Shown here in pieces: positions 1-7,668 of a DNA stretch of 64,000 bases. Source of the DNA: an uncultured Mycoplasmatota bacterium (GTDB lineage Bacteria > Bacillota_I > Bacilli_A > Izemoplasmatales > Izemoplasmataceae); the NCBI GenBank assembly GCA_913062645.1, contig CAJXVW010000002.1:427433-491432 (forward strand). The letters are read 5' to 3'. A program made the position numbers and the translations under genes. The notes under the pieces were generated by a model. That model worked only from the letters and a program-made list of their open reading frames with translations, made no database searches and was not told the origin of the DNA. Numbering within the stretch: position 1 is the stretch's first letter; each line of letters begins with the position of its first letter.

Positions 1-851
1 CGATGTTTTCATCTTCCGCAGCAGGTTGGACGAGTTATCTCGAACAACACGGTTCTCATCAACTCGATAACATCGCGCGTGCCAAATCGCCGCAACAGAT
101 GGCCGGCACCCTGATCAAACATCACTACGCCGACAAACTCGGCTTACGCAAAGAAGATGTCGTGGTCGTCGCGATCGCTCCCGGCATCGACCGCAAGGAA
201 GAAGCCGCCCGGAGCGCCAATGTCTATCAAGGGATTCCTGATGTCGACTACGTGCTTACCACTCGCGAATACGCCCGCTTGCTGAAACGCAAAGGTATCC
301 ATTTCATGCGCCTCGCCGATGGCGAACCCTTCGGTCAGTTGGCGGAATACACAGCTCCGACACGAGGCTTCGCAGCTGGTGTCACCGAAGCGCTCCTGCA
401 CACCGTCAGTGACCTTCTGGAAGAGCCGAAACAAGCGCTCGAGTTCAAAAGTGCGCGTGGCCAGAAAGGTGTTCAGGAAGCCACTTACAAAGCGGCCGGT
501 GTCGACCTCAGCGTCGCCATCGTGGCCGATGACATCTCCATTCAGGAGTTTTTCGACCGCATGGGTCGCACCAAAAAACAGTACCACTTTGTTGAATTCC
601 TGCCCGGCGGTGGAACCGCATTCGAAGCAGGAGGTCTACCGATCCACGAAGCCCGCATCCAGGACAACGTGGCCGTCGGCAAACTTCGTCAGGATGCGCT
701 TCAAGCGTTGTACGAGACAACTGAGGACACAACCTCGGCACTGAATGTGGCGATCAAGGATCTCTATGCCACGGTGCTCGACGCTCCCAATTCGAAACTC
801 GCACAAGGCATGTTGCACACCAGTTACGAAGTGCGATCGTTCTACAAATAA
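1..851 (+). CDS. [FeFe]-hydrogenase-like protein lacking all H-cluster cysteines (5' truncated by window)
   Basis: This is the C-terminal part of an [FeFe]-hydrogenase large-subunit homologue. The ATG at 3 matches the internal Met before the L1 motif of the intact hydrogenase at 7669-9405, so the gene starts upstream of the window. It aligns almost without gaps to that protein, sharing KSPQ, the DYVLTTRE block, and an HTxYE-like tail. However, L1 TSCCPAW reads SSSAAGW, L2 MPCVAKK reads APGIDRK, and the two L3 cysteines read Gly and Ala. The visible 282 residues contain no cysteine at all, so neither the [4Fe-4S] subcluster nor the diiron site can be bound in the usual way. The reading frame is intact with no stop codons, which argues for a maintained non-catalytic subunit or sensor rather than a decaying gene. 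Its partner genes would lie to the left of the window. Confidence 0.85.
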   Translation, partial: MFSSSAAGWTSYLEQHGSHQLDNIARAKSPQQMAGTLIKHHYADKLGLRKEDVVVVAIAPGIDRKEEAARSANVYQGIPDVDYVLTTREYARLLKRKGIHFMRLADGEPFGQLAEYTAPTRGFAAGVTEALLHTVSDLLEEPKQALEFKSARGQKGVQEATYKAAGVDLSVAIVADDISIQEFFDRMGRTKKQYHFVEFLPGGGTAFEAGGLPIHEARIQDNVAVGKLRQDALQALYETTEDTTSALNVAIKDLYATVLDAPNSKLAQGMLHTSYEVRSFYK

Positions 852-854
852 CAC

Positions 855-880
855 AAAACCCAGTCAGCCGACTGGGTTTT
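855..880. terminator. Bidirectional rho-independent terminator
   Basis: An 11-bp perfect stem (AAAACCCAGTC / GACTGGGTTTT) with a 4-nt loop is flanked by A and T runs. It serves the hydrogenase-like gene on + and the convergent XRE gene on -, whose stop codon lies inside the stem. Confidence 0.85.
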
Positions 881-1085
881 CTTCTGTTTCATATTCGAGC
901 AAGTCACCGGGTTGACACTCCAGCACCTCACATATCTTCTCCAGGGTGGAAAAGCGAATCGCACGCACCTTGCCCGTTTTCAGATTGGACAGATTGGCGA
1001 TCGAGATGCCGACGGCATCGGCAAGTTCCTGAAGCTGCATTTTGCGATCGGCGAGAACACGATCAAGACGAGTGATGATCGGCAT
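864..1085 (-). CDS. XRE-family HTH regulator, YozG-like
   Basis: A 73-residue protein that is essentially one helix-turn-helix domain of the Cro/CI (XRE) type: the LADAVGIS..NLSNLKTGK segment (about residues 20-39) is the recognition unit, followed by the FSTLEKICEVLECQPGDLL signature. Family members of this size are DNA-binding repressors. It lies 3 bp downstream of the DUF2975 membrane protein gene, the usual partner of this small regulator in Bacillota. The pair is probably one transcript from the promoter at 1716-1744 and may be self-regulated. The target is unknown. Confidence 0.85.
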   Translation of the reverse strand: MPIITRLDRVLADRKMQLQELADAVGISIANLSNLKTGKVRAIRFSTLEKICEVLECQPGDLLEYETEENPVG

Positions 1086-1088
1086 CGA

Positions 1089-1691
1089 TCACACCGTCAT
1101 GTCATGGTCTTCCTGCAGGTACGCCCCATAATCGAAGACATAGGCGAGAATCAGGATGATCAGACCCATGAAGACCGACTGGAAGCGAATCATGAAGTTC
1201 GCATTGGCTTCAAACAGATCAAGCAGATTGATCAAATGCAGTAAGAACATCGAGTTGGCGAAGGGCAGCACCACGGCCGCCACGAGATAGGCGATACCGA
1301 TCCATTTGAGACGTCTGATGTTGGCTTCGGAGAACGGCTGTTTGGCTTCGACATCGCGAACGACGTTGCGCAGCAATGTCAATATGTATTGAAGGAACCC
1401 AATATTGACAAGACCGACGAGACTGCCGATCACGAGCAACCATTTGACATTGACGACGCCACTGAAGATGGACTCGTCGATTTCATAGATGACGTTGGAG
1501 AACTGGATGTTGATGTTTTCGAGGTTGGATAGGTCGAAATCCAGCAGACCTTTGGGCAGCACGAGGAACACGATCAATGCGATGCCAAGGAGGCCAATCA
1601 GGATGTACAGACCGAGGGTGAACCAGCTGAGAAACAGATGCGTTCCCTGAATCAGGGATTTGAAACGGTTTTGATTGAAAGATCGACTCAT
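1089..1691 (-). CDS. DUF2975-family membrane protein
   Basis: A 200-residue integral membrane protein with four predicted membrane segments (roughly residues 18-46, 80-105, 130-150 and 165-190) in the arrangement of DUF2975. I chose the ATG at 1691 because it has a clear GGAGGG ribosome site 6-7 nt upstream; an upstream in-frame start at 1730 lacks one and would overlap the -10 element. The family has no established biochemical function, but its members are regularly encoded next to YozG-like XRE regulators, as here. Confidence 0.75.
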   Translation of the reverse strand: MSRSFNQNRFKSLIQGTHLFLSWFTLGLYILIGLLGIALIVFLVLPKGLLDFDLSNLENINIQFSNVIYEIDESIFSGVVNVKWLLVIGSLVGLVNIGFLQYILTLLRNVVRDVEAKQPFSEANIRRLKWIGIAYLVAAVVLPFANSMFLLHLINLLDLFEANANFMIRFQSVFMGLIILILAYVFDYGAYLQEDHDMTV

Positions 1692-1715
1692 GACGATCCC
1701 TCCTTTCACACCTAC

Positions 1716-1744
1716 ATCATATCGCATCATTTTATGTTTGTCAA
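1716..1744 (-). promoter_or_regulatory. Sigma-A promoter of the DUF2975-XRE pair
   Basis: Read on the minus strand: TTGACA, 17-nt spacer, TATGAT, then a leader of about 20 nt to the ribosome site. This is a near-consensus vegetative promoter. A palindromic AT-rich stretch centred on TATCGATA lies just upstream (about 1757-1764) and could be an operator for the XRE protein; that last point is inference. Confidence 0.8.
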
Positions 1745-1805
1745 CAGTTATTTATTGTTTATCGATAATTTTTTATTGTTATACATCACAGTGAGTGAAA
1801 TAAAA

Positions 1806-1822
1806 AAGCCGCTGGGCGGCTT
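1806..1822 (-). terminator. Terminator of rpmE
   Basis: A 7-bp stem AAGCCGC/GCGGCTT with a 3-nt loop, followed on the minus strand by a T run (1801-1807). Confidence 0.8.
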
Positions 1823-1824
1823 GA

Positions 1825-2040
1825 TTATTCTTCTTCGTTCTTACGACCGTAACGTTTGTTGAATCGTTCAACGCGACCGGCAGCTTTACCGAATTTCTGT
1901 TGTCCGGTGTAGAAGGGATGACAGTTGGAACAAGTGTCCACGCGAATCTCCTCTTTCACACTTCCGGCTGTGAACGTGTTGCCACACGTCGTACAGGTAA
2001 TGGTAGCTTGCTTGTAGTCGGGATGAATGCCTTTTTTCAT
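1825..2040 (-). CDS. rpmE: 50S ribosomal protein L31
   Basis: A 71-residue L31 that starts MKKGIHPDY and carries the zinc-binding cysteine set (CTTCG at about residues 16-20 and [10 protein letters not shown] at about 37-46), so it is the zinc-containing C+ form. The ribosome site GAAGGAG lies 10 nt upstream. It is monocistronic, with its own promoter (2098-2126) and terminator. A hairpin in its 5' leader (2061-2077) sits just upstream of the ribosome site and could be involved in autoregulation, which is only a suggestion. Confidence 0.97.
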   Translation of the reverse strand: MKKGIHPDYKQATITCTTCGNTFTAGSVKEEIRVDTCSNCHPFYTGQQKFGKAAGRVERFNKRYGRKNEEE

Positions 2041-2060
2041 CGTCGTTTACTCCTTCCGCC

Positions 2061-2077
2061 ATGGCGTGGGTTGCCAT
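2061..2077 (-). promoter_or_regulatory. Small hairpin in the rpmE leader
   Basis: A 5-bp inverted repeat ATGGC/GCCAT with a 7-nt loop lies immediately upstream of the rpmE ribosome site. It may be coincidental. Confidence 0.35.
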
Positions 2078-2097
2078 AGTAAGTTGAATGCTAGTAA

Positions 2098-2126
2098 ATT
2101 ATAACAAAAGCATTCTGGGAAATCAA
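2098..2126 (-). promoter_or_regulatory. Sigma-A promoter of rpmE
   Basis: On the minus strand: TTGATT, 17-nt spacer, TATAAT. Confidence 0.8.
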
Positions 2127-2191
2127 GAAAAACATTGGTTTTTTTCACGGCCTAAAATTATCGAAATCCTGCCGTGTCAAGCAATATAATA

Positions 2192-2200
2192 TGATATACT
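2192..2200 (+). promoter_or_regulatory. Extended -10 promoter of the fumarase-malic enzyme operon
   Basis: TGATATACT (TG-N-TATACT) lies 26 nt upstream of the fumA start. There is no good -35 hexamer at 17 nt, which is compatible with an extended -10 promoter. Confidence 0.5.
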
Positions 2201-2226
2201 AATAGTGTCAACGAGAGGGTGAAATC

Positions 2227-3066
2227 ATGCGTACCATCGCCATGCATCAGATTACCGAACACGTCAAGCAATCCGTCATCGACATCAACTACCACTTGGA
2301 CGAATCGCTGGTGAACCTGTTTCGCAAAGCGAAGGCCAAAGAGACGAACAAGACAGCAAGTGCGATCCTCGATGATTTGATTGTCAATCAGGACATCGCC
2401 GCCAAGGGCGATGTGCCTCTTTGTCAGGATACCGGTTTGGTTGTAGTCTATGTTGAGATCGGTCGCGATGTTCATCTCGATGGCGACCTCTATCAGGCCA
2501 TCAACGATGGTGTCCGCGCGGGATACGACGAAGGGTATCTCCGCAAAAGTGTCGTCAATCACCCGTTCCAACGCACGAATACCGGCGACAACACGCCAGC
2601 CGTGATCCATGTCAGACTGGTTGAGGGCGATCAACTGAAAATGAAGATTGCCGCCAAAGGTGGCGGTAGTGAAAACATGAGTCTCGTCAAGATGCTGACA
2701 CCGGCCGATGGCATCAACGGTGTCAAGAAGCTGGTACTCGACACCATCTTTCACGCCGGTGGAAAGCCCTGCCCGCCGATCATCGTCGGCATCGGCATCG
2801 GTGGCAATCTGGAAAAGAGTGCATTGCTCGCCAAAGAGGCCATCCTGCGTCCGCTGGAAGATCATGCGGAGGATGCGATCATCCGGCAACTAGAAGATGA
2901 ACTCTATGAAGAAATCAATCAACTCGGAGTCGGCGCGATGGGAGTCGGCGGCGATACCACCTGTCTGGCCGTCAAGATCAATCATTATCCGATGCACATC
3001 GCCAGTCTGCCCGTTGCCATCAACATTCAGTGCCACTCAGCCCGCCATACGGAGGTGGTGTTATGA
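2227..3066 (+). CDS. fumA: Class I fumarate hydratase, alpha subunit
   Basis: A 279-residue protein matching the N-terminal (alpha) half of the iron-sulfur, oxygen-sensitive class I fumarase, which interconverts fumarate and malate. The three cysteines expected to hold the [4Fe-4S] cluster are visible in CQDTG (about residue 61), GGKPCPP (about 180) and GGDTTC (about 248). The start has the ribosome site GAGAGGGTG. The stop overlaps the start of the beta subunit (ATGA at 3063), implying translational coupling. Two-subunit class I fumarases are typical of anaerobic bacteria and archaea. A related tartrate dehydratase has similar subunits, but the malic enzyme downstream favours fumarase. Confidence 0.9.
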   Translation: MRTIAMHQITEHVKQSVIDINYHLDESLVNLFRKAKAKETNKTASAILDDLIVNQDIAAKGDVPLCQDTGLVVVYVEIGRDVHLDGDLYQAINDGVRAGYDEGYLRKSVVNHPFQRTNTGDNTPAVIHVRLVEGDQLKMKIAAKGGGSENMSLVKMLTPADGINGVKKLVLDTIFHAGGKPCPPIIVGIGIGGNLEKSALLAKEAILRPLEDHAEDAIIRQLEDELYEEINQLGVGAMGVGGDTTCLAVKINHYPMHIASLPVAINIQCHSARHTEVVL

Positions 3067-3575
3067 TTCGTCTCAGCGCACCGGTTACCCGCGCTGATCT
3101 AAAATCGCTCAAAGCCGGTGATCAAGTCCTTATCAGTGGAATCGTCTACACCGCCCGTGACCAAGCCCACATCCGCCTTGTCAACGACAAACATCCCGCG
3201 TTCGAGTTGGAAGGTTCGATTCTCTTTTACGTCGGTCCAACGCCGGCGCGCGACGGCGTCATCATTGGCGCCAGTGGTCCGACATCCAGTTATCGAATGG
3301 ACCCGATGTCGCCTGCATTGATGGAACGCGGCGTCAAAGTGATGATCGGCAAAGGGGATCGCAGCGAAGCATTCCGCGCAGCGATGATGCATCATGGATC
3401 CGTCTATTTGATCGCTACTGGTGGCGCCGGAGCACTGCTTTCCAGTCGCATCAAGTCCAGCGAAGTGATCATGTATGAGGATCTTGGAACCGAAGCGATT
3501 CGCAAACTCGAGGTTGAGGACTTTCCTTGTTTCGTCGCTTACGATTTGCATGGCAACAGCCTGTTTCAACGGTGA
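3063..3575 (+). CDS. fumB: Class I fumarate hydratase, beta subunit
   Basis: A 170-residue protein matching the C-terminal (beta) half of class I fumarase, with the family blocks GPTPARDG, GASGPTSSYRMDP and MIGKGDRS. I chose the ATG at 3063: GGAGGTGG lies just upstream and it overlaps the alpha-subunit stop by 3 nt. It pairs with the preceding subunit to form the active hydro-lyase. Gly/Pro residues around KGD and the TGGAGALL block are those seen in other beta subunits. The malic enzyme gene begins 5 nt downstream, so malate made here can go straight to pyruvate. Confidence 0.9.
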   Translation: MIRLSAPVTRADLKSLKAGDQVLISGIVYTARDQAHIRLVNDKHPAFELEGSILFYVGPTPARDGVIIGASGPTSSYRMDPMSPALMERGVKVMIGKGDRSEAFRAAMMHHGSVYLIATGGAGALLSSRIKSSEVIMYEDLGTEAIRKLEVEDFPCFVAYDLHGNSLFQR

Positions 3576-3580
3576 ACAGC

Positions 3581-4765
3581 ATGAAAGATCTCAAAGAGCG
3601 TAGTCTCCAACTGCATATGAAGCACAAAGGCAAACTCGCCGTTGTATCGAAAATTCCCATTCGCACGACGGACGATCTCAGTCTTGCCTATTCCCCGGGG
3701 GTTGCCGAACCATGTAGAATCATTGCCGACAACCCCGACGCCATCTACGAATACACCGCCAAAGGCAATACCGTTGCCGTCGTCAGTGATGGCAGCGCCG
3801 TGTTGGGACTTGGCAACATCGGACCCTATGCCGGTCTTCCCGTTATGGAAGGCAAAGCCATTCTGTTCAAGGAGTTTGCCGATGTCGACGCATTTCCGAT
3901 CATGCTCAACACACAGGATCCCGATGAAATCATCGCCATCGTCAAGCACATCTGTCCCGGCTTTGGCGGCATCAATCTGGAGGACATCAAAGCTCCCAAA
4001 TGTGTCTATATCGAACGTCGTCTGAAGGAAGAACTGGACATCCCGGTGTTCCATGATGATCAGCACGGTACGGCCATCGTGACCTTGGCGGCGCTCATCA
4101 ACGCGTGTCGTCTAACCGGTCGCGAACTGACCGAACTGAAGGTCGTGATCAGCGGCACCGGAGCGGCTGGCAGCAGCATCGCCCGCCTTCTGCATACCAT
4201 CGGAATCCGCGACATCTACGGATACAACAAACAAGGTGTCGTGATTGATGACAAATACAACGATTACTCCTTCTTGGAACAAGAACTGCTTGATCAGGAG
4301 ATTCTTCGTTCACCAAAGCACATCAAGGATGACTCGCTGGCTTCGTTGCTGGTGGGCAAAGATGTCTTCATTGGCGTGTCCGCCAAGGACATTGTCGACA
4401 TGGACATGGTCCGCCACATGAACCCCGAACCATTCATCTTCGCAATGGCCAATCCCGATCCGGAAATCGCCTATGAACGAGCCAAACAAGCTGGCGCTCT
4501 GATCGTCGGAACCGGTCGCAGCGATTACCCGAATCAAATCAATAACGTACTGGCCTTTCCCGGTTTGTTCCGTGGCGCCCTCGACGCGCGTGCGAAGAAC
4601 ATCACCGAACAGATGAAGATTGCCAGTGCCAAGGCGATCGCAAGCATCATCAAGGACGACGAGCTGACGTTCGATTACATCATCCCCTCCGCGTTTGACA
4701 AGCGTGTTGTGGCGGAAGTCAGCAAAGCCGTCCGTGACGAAGCTCTCAAACAGCACACCAAATAA
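3581..4765 (+). CDS. NAD(P)-dependent malic enzyme
   Basis: A 394-residue decarboxylating malate dehydrogenase of the short bacterial type (malate to pyruvate + CO2 + NAD(P)H). Visible family blocks are LAYSPGVAEPC (about 30-40), TAKGNTVAVVSDGSAVLGLGNIGP (catalytic region), LEDIKAPKC, FHDDQHGTA (metal and substrate site) and the Rossmann motif SGTGAAGSS (about 190-198). The ATG at 3581 follows the fumB stop by 5 nt and matches the usual N-terminus. It is the last gene of the operon, with a terminator directly after it. The cofactor preference cannot be judged from sequence alone. Confidence 0.92.
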   Translation: MKDLKERSLQLHMKHKGKLAVVSKIPIRTTDDLSLAYSPGVAEPCRIIADNPDAIYEYTAKGNTVAVVSDGSAVLGLGNIGPYAGLPVMEGKAILFKEFADVDAFPIMLNTQDPDEIIAIVKHICPGFGGINLEDIKAPKCVYIERRLKEELDIPVFHDDQHGTAIVTLAALINACRLTGRELTELKVVISGTGAAGSSIARLLHTIGIRDIYGYNKQGVVIDDKYNDYSFLEQELLDQEILRSPKHIKDDSLASLLVGKDVFIGVSAKDIVDMDMVRHMNPEPFIFAMANPDPEIAYERAKQAGALIVGTGRSDYPNQINNVLAFPGLFRGALDARAKNITEQMKIASAKAIASIIKDDELTFDYIIPSAFDKRVVAEVSKAVRDEALKQHTK

Positions 4766-4789
4766 ACAGACCGCCCGGTCTGTTTTTTT
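4766..4789 (+). terminator. Terminator of the fumarase-malic enzyme operon
   Basis: A stem ACAGACC/GGTCTGT with a 4-nt loop is followed by seven T residues. Confidence 0.85.
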
Positions 4790-4921
4790 CTATTCATAAA
4801 TCATTTAAATACCATAAGAGTGTGTTTTCGATACCGTGCAAAAGTGCTATACTGAATTTGAAGAACCAATTTGATTTTTAAACTTTCTTAATTTGGAAAC
4901 CATTGCAATCAAACACATTAT

Positions 4922-4950
4922 TTGATAGACTATCACACTGGTTTGATATA
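4922..4950 (+). promoter_or_regulatory. Candidate promoter of the hydrogenase operon
   Basis: TTGATA, 17-nt spacer and GATATA lie about 40 nt before hndA in an otherwise AT-rich 200-nt gap. TTTGAT recurs at 4871, 4921 and 4942. An alternative -10 (TATACT) is present near 4849. I saw no match to a Rex-type palindrome. Confidence 0.4.
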
Positions 4951-4956
4951 TACTCG

Positions 4957-4976
4957 CCATCGATCCCAATCGATGG
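4957..4976 (+). promoter_or_regulatory. Perfect inverted repeat next to the hndA ribosome site
   Basis: CCATCGAT, 4-nt spacer, ATCGATGG: a perfect 8-bp dyad that ends 2-3 nt before the AAAGGAG ribosome site. It could be an operator or, in RNA, a hairpin that affects ribosome access. Confidence 0.55.
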
Positions 4977-4991
4977 AAAGGAGACAATGAC

Positions 4992-5501
4992 ATGGATAAG
5001 GAACATCTCAACATGCGTAGTCTCGACGTCGGCAAACTGGCGGCGTTGAACAACTACATTTCCGATTTGAGCGATCCGGAAGGAAGTTTGATCAACATCC
5101 TTCACCGGGCGCAGGATCTGTTCGGCTACATTCCGATCAACCTGCAACTGCACATCGCACGGAAACTGAAGATCGGCGCAGCCAAAGTCAACGGCGTCGT
5201 CAGTTTCTACTCATACTTTACCCAGGAAAAGACCGGGCGACATGTCGTCAGCGTCTGCATGGGTACGGCCTGTTACGTCAAAGGAGCGGAGAAGGTTCTT
5301 CATGCAATGCTGGATGAACTTGGCGCAACCAAAGGTAAAGCGACCGATGACGGTCAGTTCACGATCCGTGACGTCCGCTGCGTCGGCGCATGTGGACTGG
5401 CACCGGTGGTGACCGTGGGCGAGAAAGTCTACGACAATGTCACCGTCGATGACGTCAAACGCATACTCGATGAATATCGAGGTGAGAAACGTGGCCATTA
5501 A
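4992..5501 (+). CDS. hndA: NuoE-like [2Fe-2S] subunit of NAD(P)-linked [FeFe] hydrogenase
   Basis: A 169-residue thioredoxin-fold [2Fe-2S] protein of the NuoE/HydC/HndA family. The four cluster cysteines are visible as CMGTAC (about 88-93) and CVGAC (about 129-133), in the C-x4-C...C-x3-C spacing. The N-terminal helical part (residues 20-80) with the Pro-rich FGYIPINLQ block is the normal helper domain. It passes electrons between the flavin subunit and the hydrogenase subunit. The ATG at 4992 has the ribosome site AAAGGAG. It is the first of four overlapping or closely spaced genes, the same order as hndABCD in Desulfovibrio-type NADP-reducing hydrogenases. Confidence 0.88.
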   Translation: MDKEHLNMRSLDVGKLAALNNYISDLSDPEGSLINILHRAQDLFGYIPINLQLHIARKLKIGAAKVNGVVSFYSYFTQEKTGRHVVSVCMGTACYVKGAEKVLHAMLDELGATKGKATDDGQFTIRDVRCVGACGLAPVVTVGEKVYDNVTVDDVKRILDEYRGEKRGH

Positions 5502-5889
5502 ATCACTGGAAGAACTCCGCGAGCTGCGGAAATCCTTGCAGAACACGCTCAAACAACGCGAAAGCGCCGTAGGTCAGAACGATCAGATTGAACTGCTTGT
5601 CGGCATGGGAACGTGTGGGATCGCCGCTGGCGCAAGGGACACCTATCAGGCATTGATGGACGTCACACACCAGCGCGGACTCGACAACGTTCGAATCATC
5701 AGCGTCGGCTGCATCGGCTCATGTACGATGGAACCGACGGTGGAGATTCACATGCCCGGTCGCGAAGCACTGATTTACGGTAAAATAACCAAAAAGCGAG
5801 TCGCTCAGCTCGTCGACGACGTGCTGATCAACAACGGATATCTCGATGACAATCTGTTGATCAAATCCTTTCAGAAAGCGGTGACCTAG
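5491..5889 (+). CDS. hndB: HndB-like [2Fe-2S] thioredoxin-fold subunit
   Basis: A 132-residue protein with a helical N-terminus and a thioredoxin-like ferredoxin domain. The cysteines are in GMGTCGIAAGA (about residue 36) and VGCIGSC (about 71-75). Family members with this layout sit between the NuoE-like and NuoF-like subunits of tetrameric [FeFe] hydrogenases. I chose the GTG at 5491, which follows a GAGGTGAG ribosome site by 6 nt and overlaps hndA by 11 nt; an ATG at 5470 is possible. Only three obvious cluster cysteines are visible rather than four, so the cluster may be incomplete or use another ligand. Confidence 0.78.
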   Translation: MAIKSLEELRELRKSLQNTLKQRESAVGQNDQIELLVGMGTCGIAAGARDTYQALMDVTHQRGLDNVRIISVGCIGSCTMEPTVEIHMPGREALIYGKITKKRVAQLVDDVLINNGYLDDNLLIKSFQKAVT

Positions 5890-5890
5890 C

Positions 5891-7657
5891 ATGACTGAAC
5901 GAATGACAATCCTAGTTTGCGGCGGAACCGGTTGTATAGCCCTCGAGAGCAATGAAATCATCGCGGCATTGAAGGAGAAACTGGCCGATGTCGGTCTTAC
6001 CGAAGAAATCCGGATCATTCGAACCGGATGTTTTGGATTTTGTGGGCAAGGACCAATCATCAAATTGCAACCCGACAACATCACTTACGTTCAAGTAGGT
6101 GTTGAAGATGTGAACGAGATTGTCGACGAACACATCGTCAAAGGACGCATTGTCGAACGTCTTCTGTATGTCAATCCACGCACGGAAGAACTCGTCAAAA
6201 CATCCGAGGAGATGGATTTCTACAAGAAAGAATATCGCATCGCCCTGCGCAATCTCGGTTTGATCAATCCCGAAGACATTCTCGAATACATCGCCATGAA
6301 AGGATACGAAGCCTTGGCCGTGTGCCTGAACGAGCGTACCCCCGAAGACGTCGTCCAACTCATCAAGGATTCCAAACTCCGTGGTCGTGGTGGCGGTGGG
6401 TTCTCAACTGGTCTCAAATGGGAGTTGACAGCGCGCGAAGAAAGCGATGAAAAATACATCATCTGCAACGCCGACGAAGGCGATCCGGGAGCATTCATGG
6501 ATCGGAGCATTCTCGAAGGCGATCCGCATAGCGTACTCGAAGCGATGGCCATCGGTGGTTATGCGACCGGCGCAAACATTGGCATCGTCTACATCCGCGC
6601 GGAATACCCGCTGGCATACAAACGGCTGCAGATCGCCCTTTCTCAAGCTCGTGAGTATGGATTCCTCGGCAAGAACATTTTCGACAGCGGCTTCGACTTT
6701 GATGTCGAAATCCGTCTTGGCGCCGGAGCGTTCGTGTGCGGAGAAGAGACCGCCCTGATCAATTCGGTGATGGGTCGCCGCGGCGAACCCACCAAGAAAC
6801 CGCCCTATCCGAGCGTCTCCGGATTCCGTGGCAAACCGACTTCCGTCAACAACGTGGAAACACTCGCCAACATCGTACCGATTCTGCTCAATGGTCCCGA
6901 ATGGTTCAGTTCCATCGGAACCGACACATCCAAAGGAACCAAAGTATTCGCGTTAGCTGGCAAAATCAACAATGTCGGCCTGGTCGAAGTACCGATGGGA
7001 ACGACACTGCGCGAGATCATCTTCGACATCGGCGGCGGCATCATCGGCGGCAAAGAGTTCAAAGCCGTCCAAACCGGTGGTCCGTCGGGTGGTGTCATCA
7101 CCAAAGAGGATCTCGATACCCCGATCGACTACGAATCACTCAAGGCCATCGGCAGCATGATGGGCAGCGGCGGAATGATCGTTCTCGATGAGGACGACGA
7201 CATGGTCGAATTGGCGAAATTCTATCTCGATTTCACCCAAGACGAGTCGTGCGGCAAATGCACGCCGTGCCGCGTCGGCACCAAACGTCTCCATGAAATT
7301 CTCGATCGTCTGACCCGCATGGAAGGTTCCCCCGAGGATCTCGACCTGTTGGAAGATCTGTCCTACAACATCAAATACTCAGCACTCTGCGGACTTGGCC
7401 AAACGGCGCCGAATCCCGTGCTCAGCACAATGAAATATTTCCGTTCGGAGTACGACGCCTATGCGTACCGGACAAAACGCATCGCATTCAAAATCATCGA
7501 AGACAAATGCATTGGTTGTACCAAATGTGCCCGGGTCTGCCCGGTCGCCTGCATCGAGGGTTCACCGAAACGCCCGCATGTCATCGACGAAGCCGACTGC
7601 ATCGCCTGTGGCGCCTGTTATGACGCTTGTCCCGTCGATGCCATCGAACGGCCTTAG
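5891..7657 (+). CDS. hndC: NuoF-like flavin subunit of NAD(P)-linked [FeFe] hydrogenase
   Basis: A 588-residue diaphorase subunit. In order it has: an N-terminal thioredoxin-fold [2Fe-2S] domain (CGGTGC at 10-15, CFGFC about 47-51); a NADH- and FMN-binding core (GRGGGGFSTG about 158-168, the DEGDPGAF block, and GGPSGGV); the SLBB region; a [4Fe-4S] site (ESCGKCTPC about 453-461); and a C-terminal two-cluster ferredoxin domain (CIGCTKCARVCP and CIACGACYDACP). This full-length form with extra ferredoxin clusters is the HydB/HndC type found in electron-bifurcating hydrogenases. It starts 1 nt after the hndB stop. Whether it uses NADH or NADPH cannot be read here. Confidence 0.92.
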   Translation: MTERMTILVCGGTGCIALESNEIIAALKEKLADVGLTEEIRIIRTGCFGFCGQGPIIKLQPDNITYVQVGVEDVNEIVDEHIVKGRIVERLLYVNPRTEELVKTSEEMDFYKKEYRIALRNLGLINPEDILEYIAMKGYEALAVCLNERTPEDVVQLIKDSKLRGRGGGGFSTGLKWELTAREESDEKYIICNADEGDPGAFMDRSILEGDPHSVLEAMAIGGYATGANIGIVYIRAEYPLAYKRLQIALSQAREYGFLGKNIFDSGFDFDVEIRLGAGAFVCGEETALINSVMGRRGEPTKKPPYPSVSGFRGKPTSVNNVETLANIVPILLNGPEWFSSIGTDTSKGTKVFALAGKINNVGLVEVPMGTTLREIIFDIGGGIIGGKEFKAVQTGGPSGGVITKEDLDTPIDYESLKAIGSMMGSGGMIVLDEDDDMVELAKFYLDFTQDESCGKCTPCRVGTKRLHEILDRLTRMEGSPEDLDLLEDLSYNIKYSALCGLGQTAPNPVLSTMKYFRSEYDAYAYRTKRIAFKIIEDKCIGCTKCARVCPVACIEGSPKRPHVIDEADCIACGACYDACPVDAIERP

Positions 7658-7668
7658 GAGGGATTATC

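Noticed and set aside
4801-4991. Rex redox-repressor site in the hydrogenase promoter region
   Set aside because: No TTGTGA-N6-TCACAA-like palindrome was found; only the CCATCGAT dyad and repeated TTTGAT elements are present.
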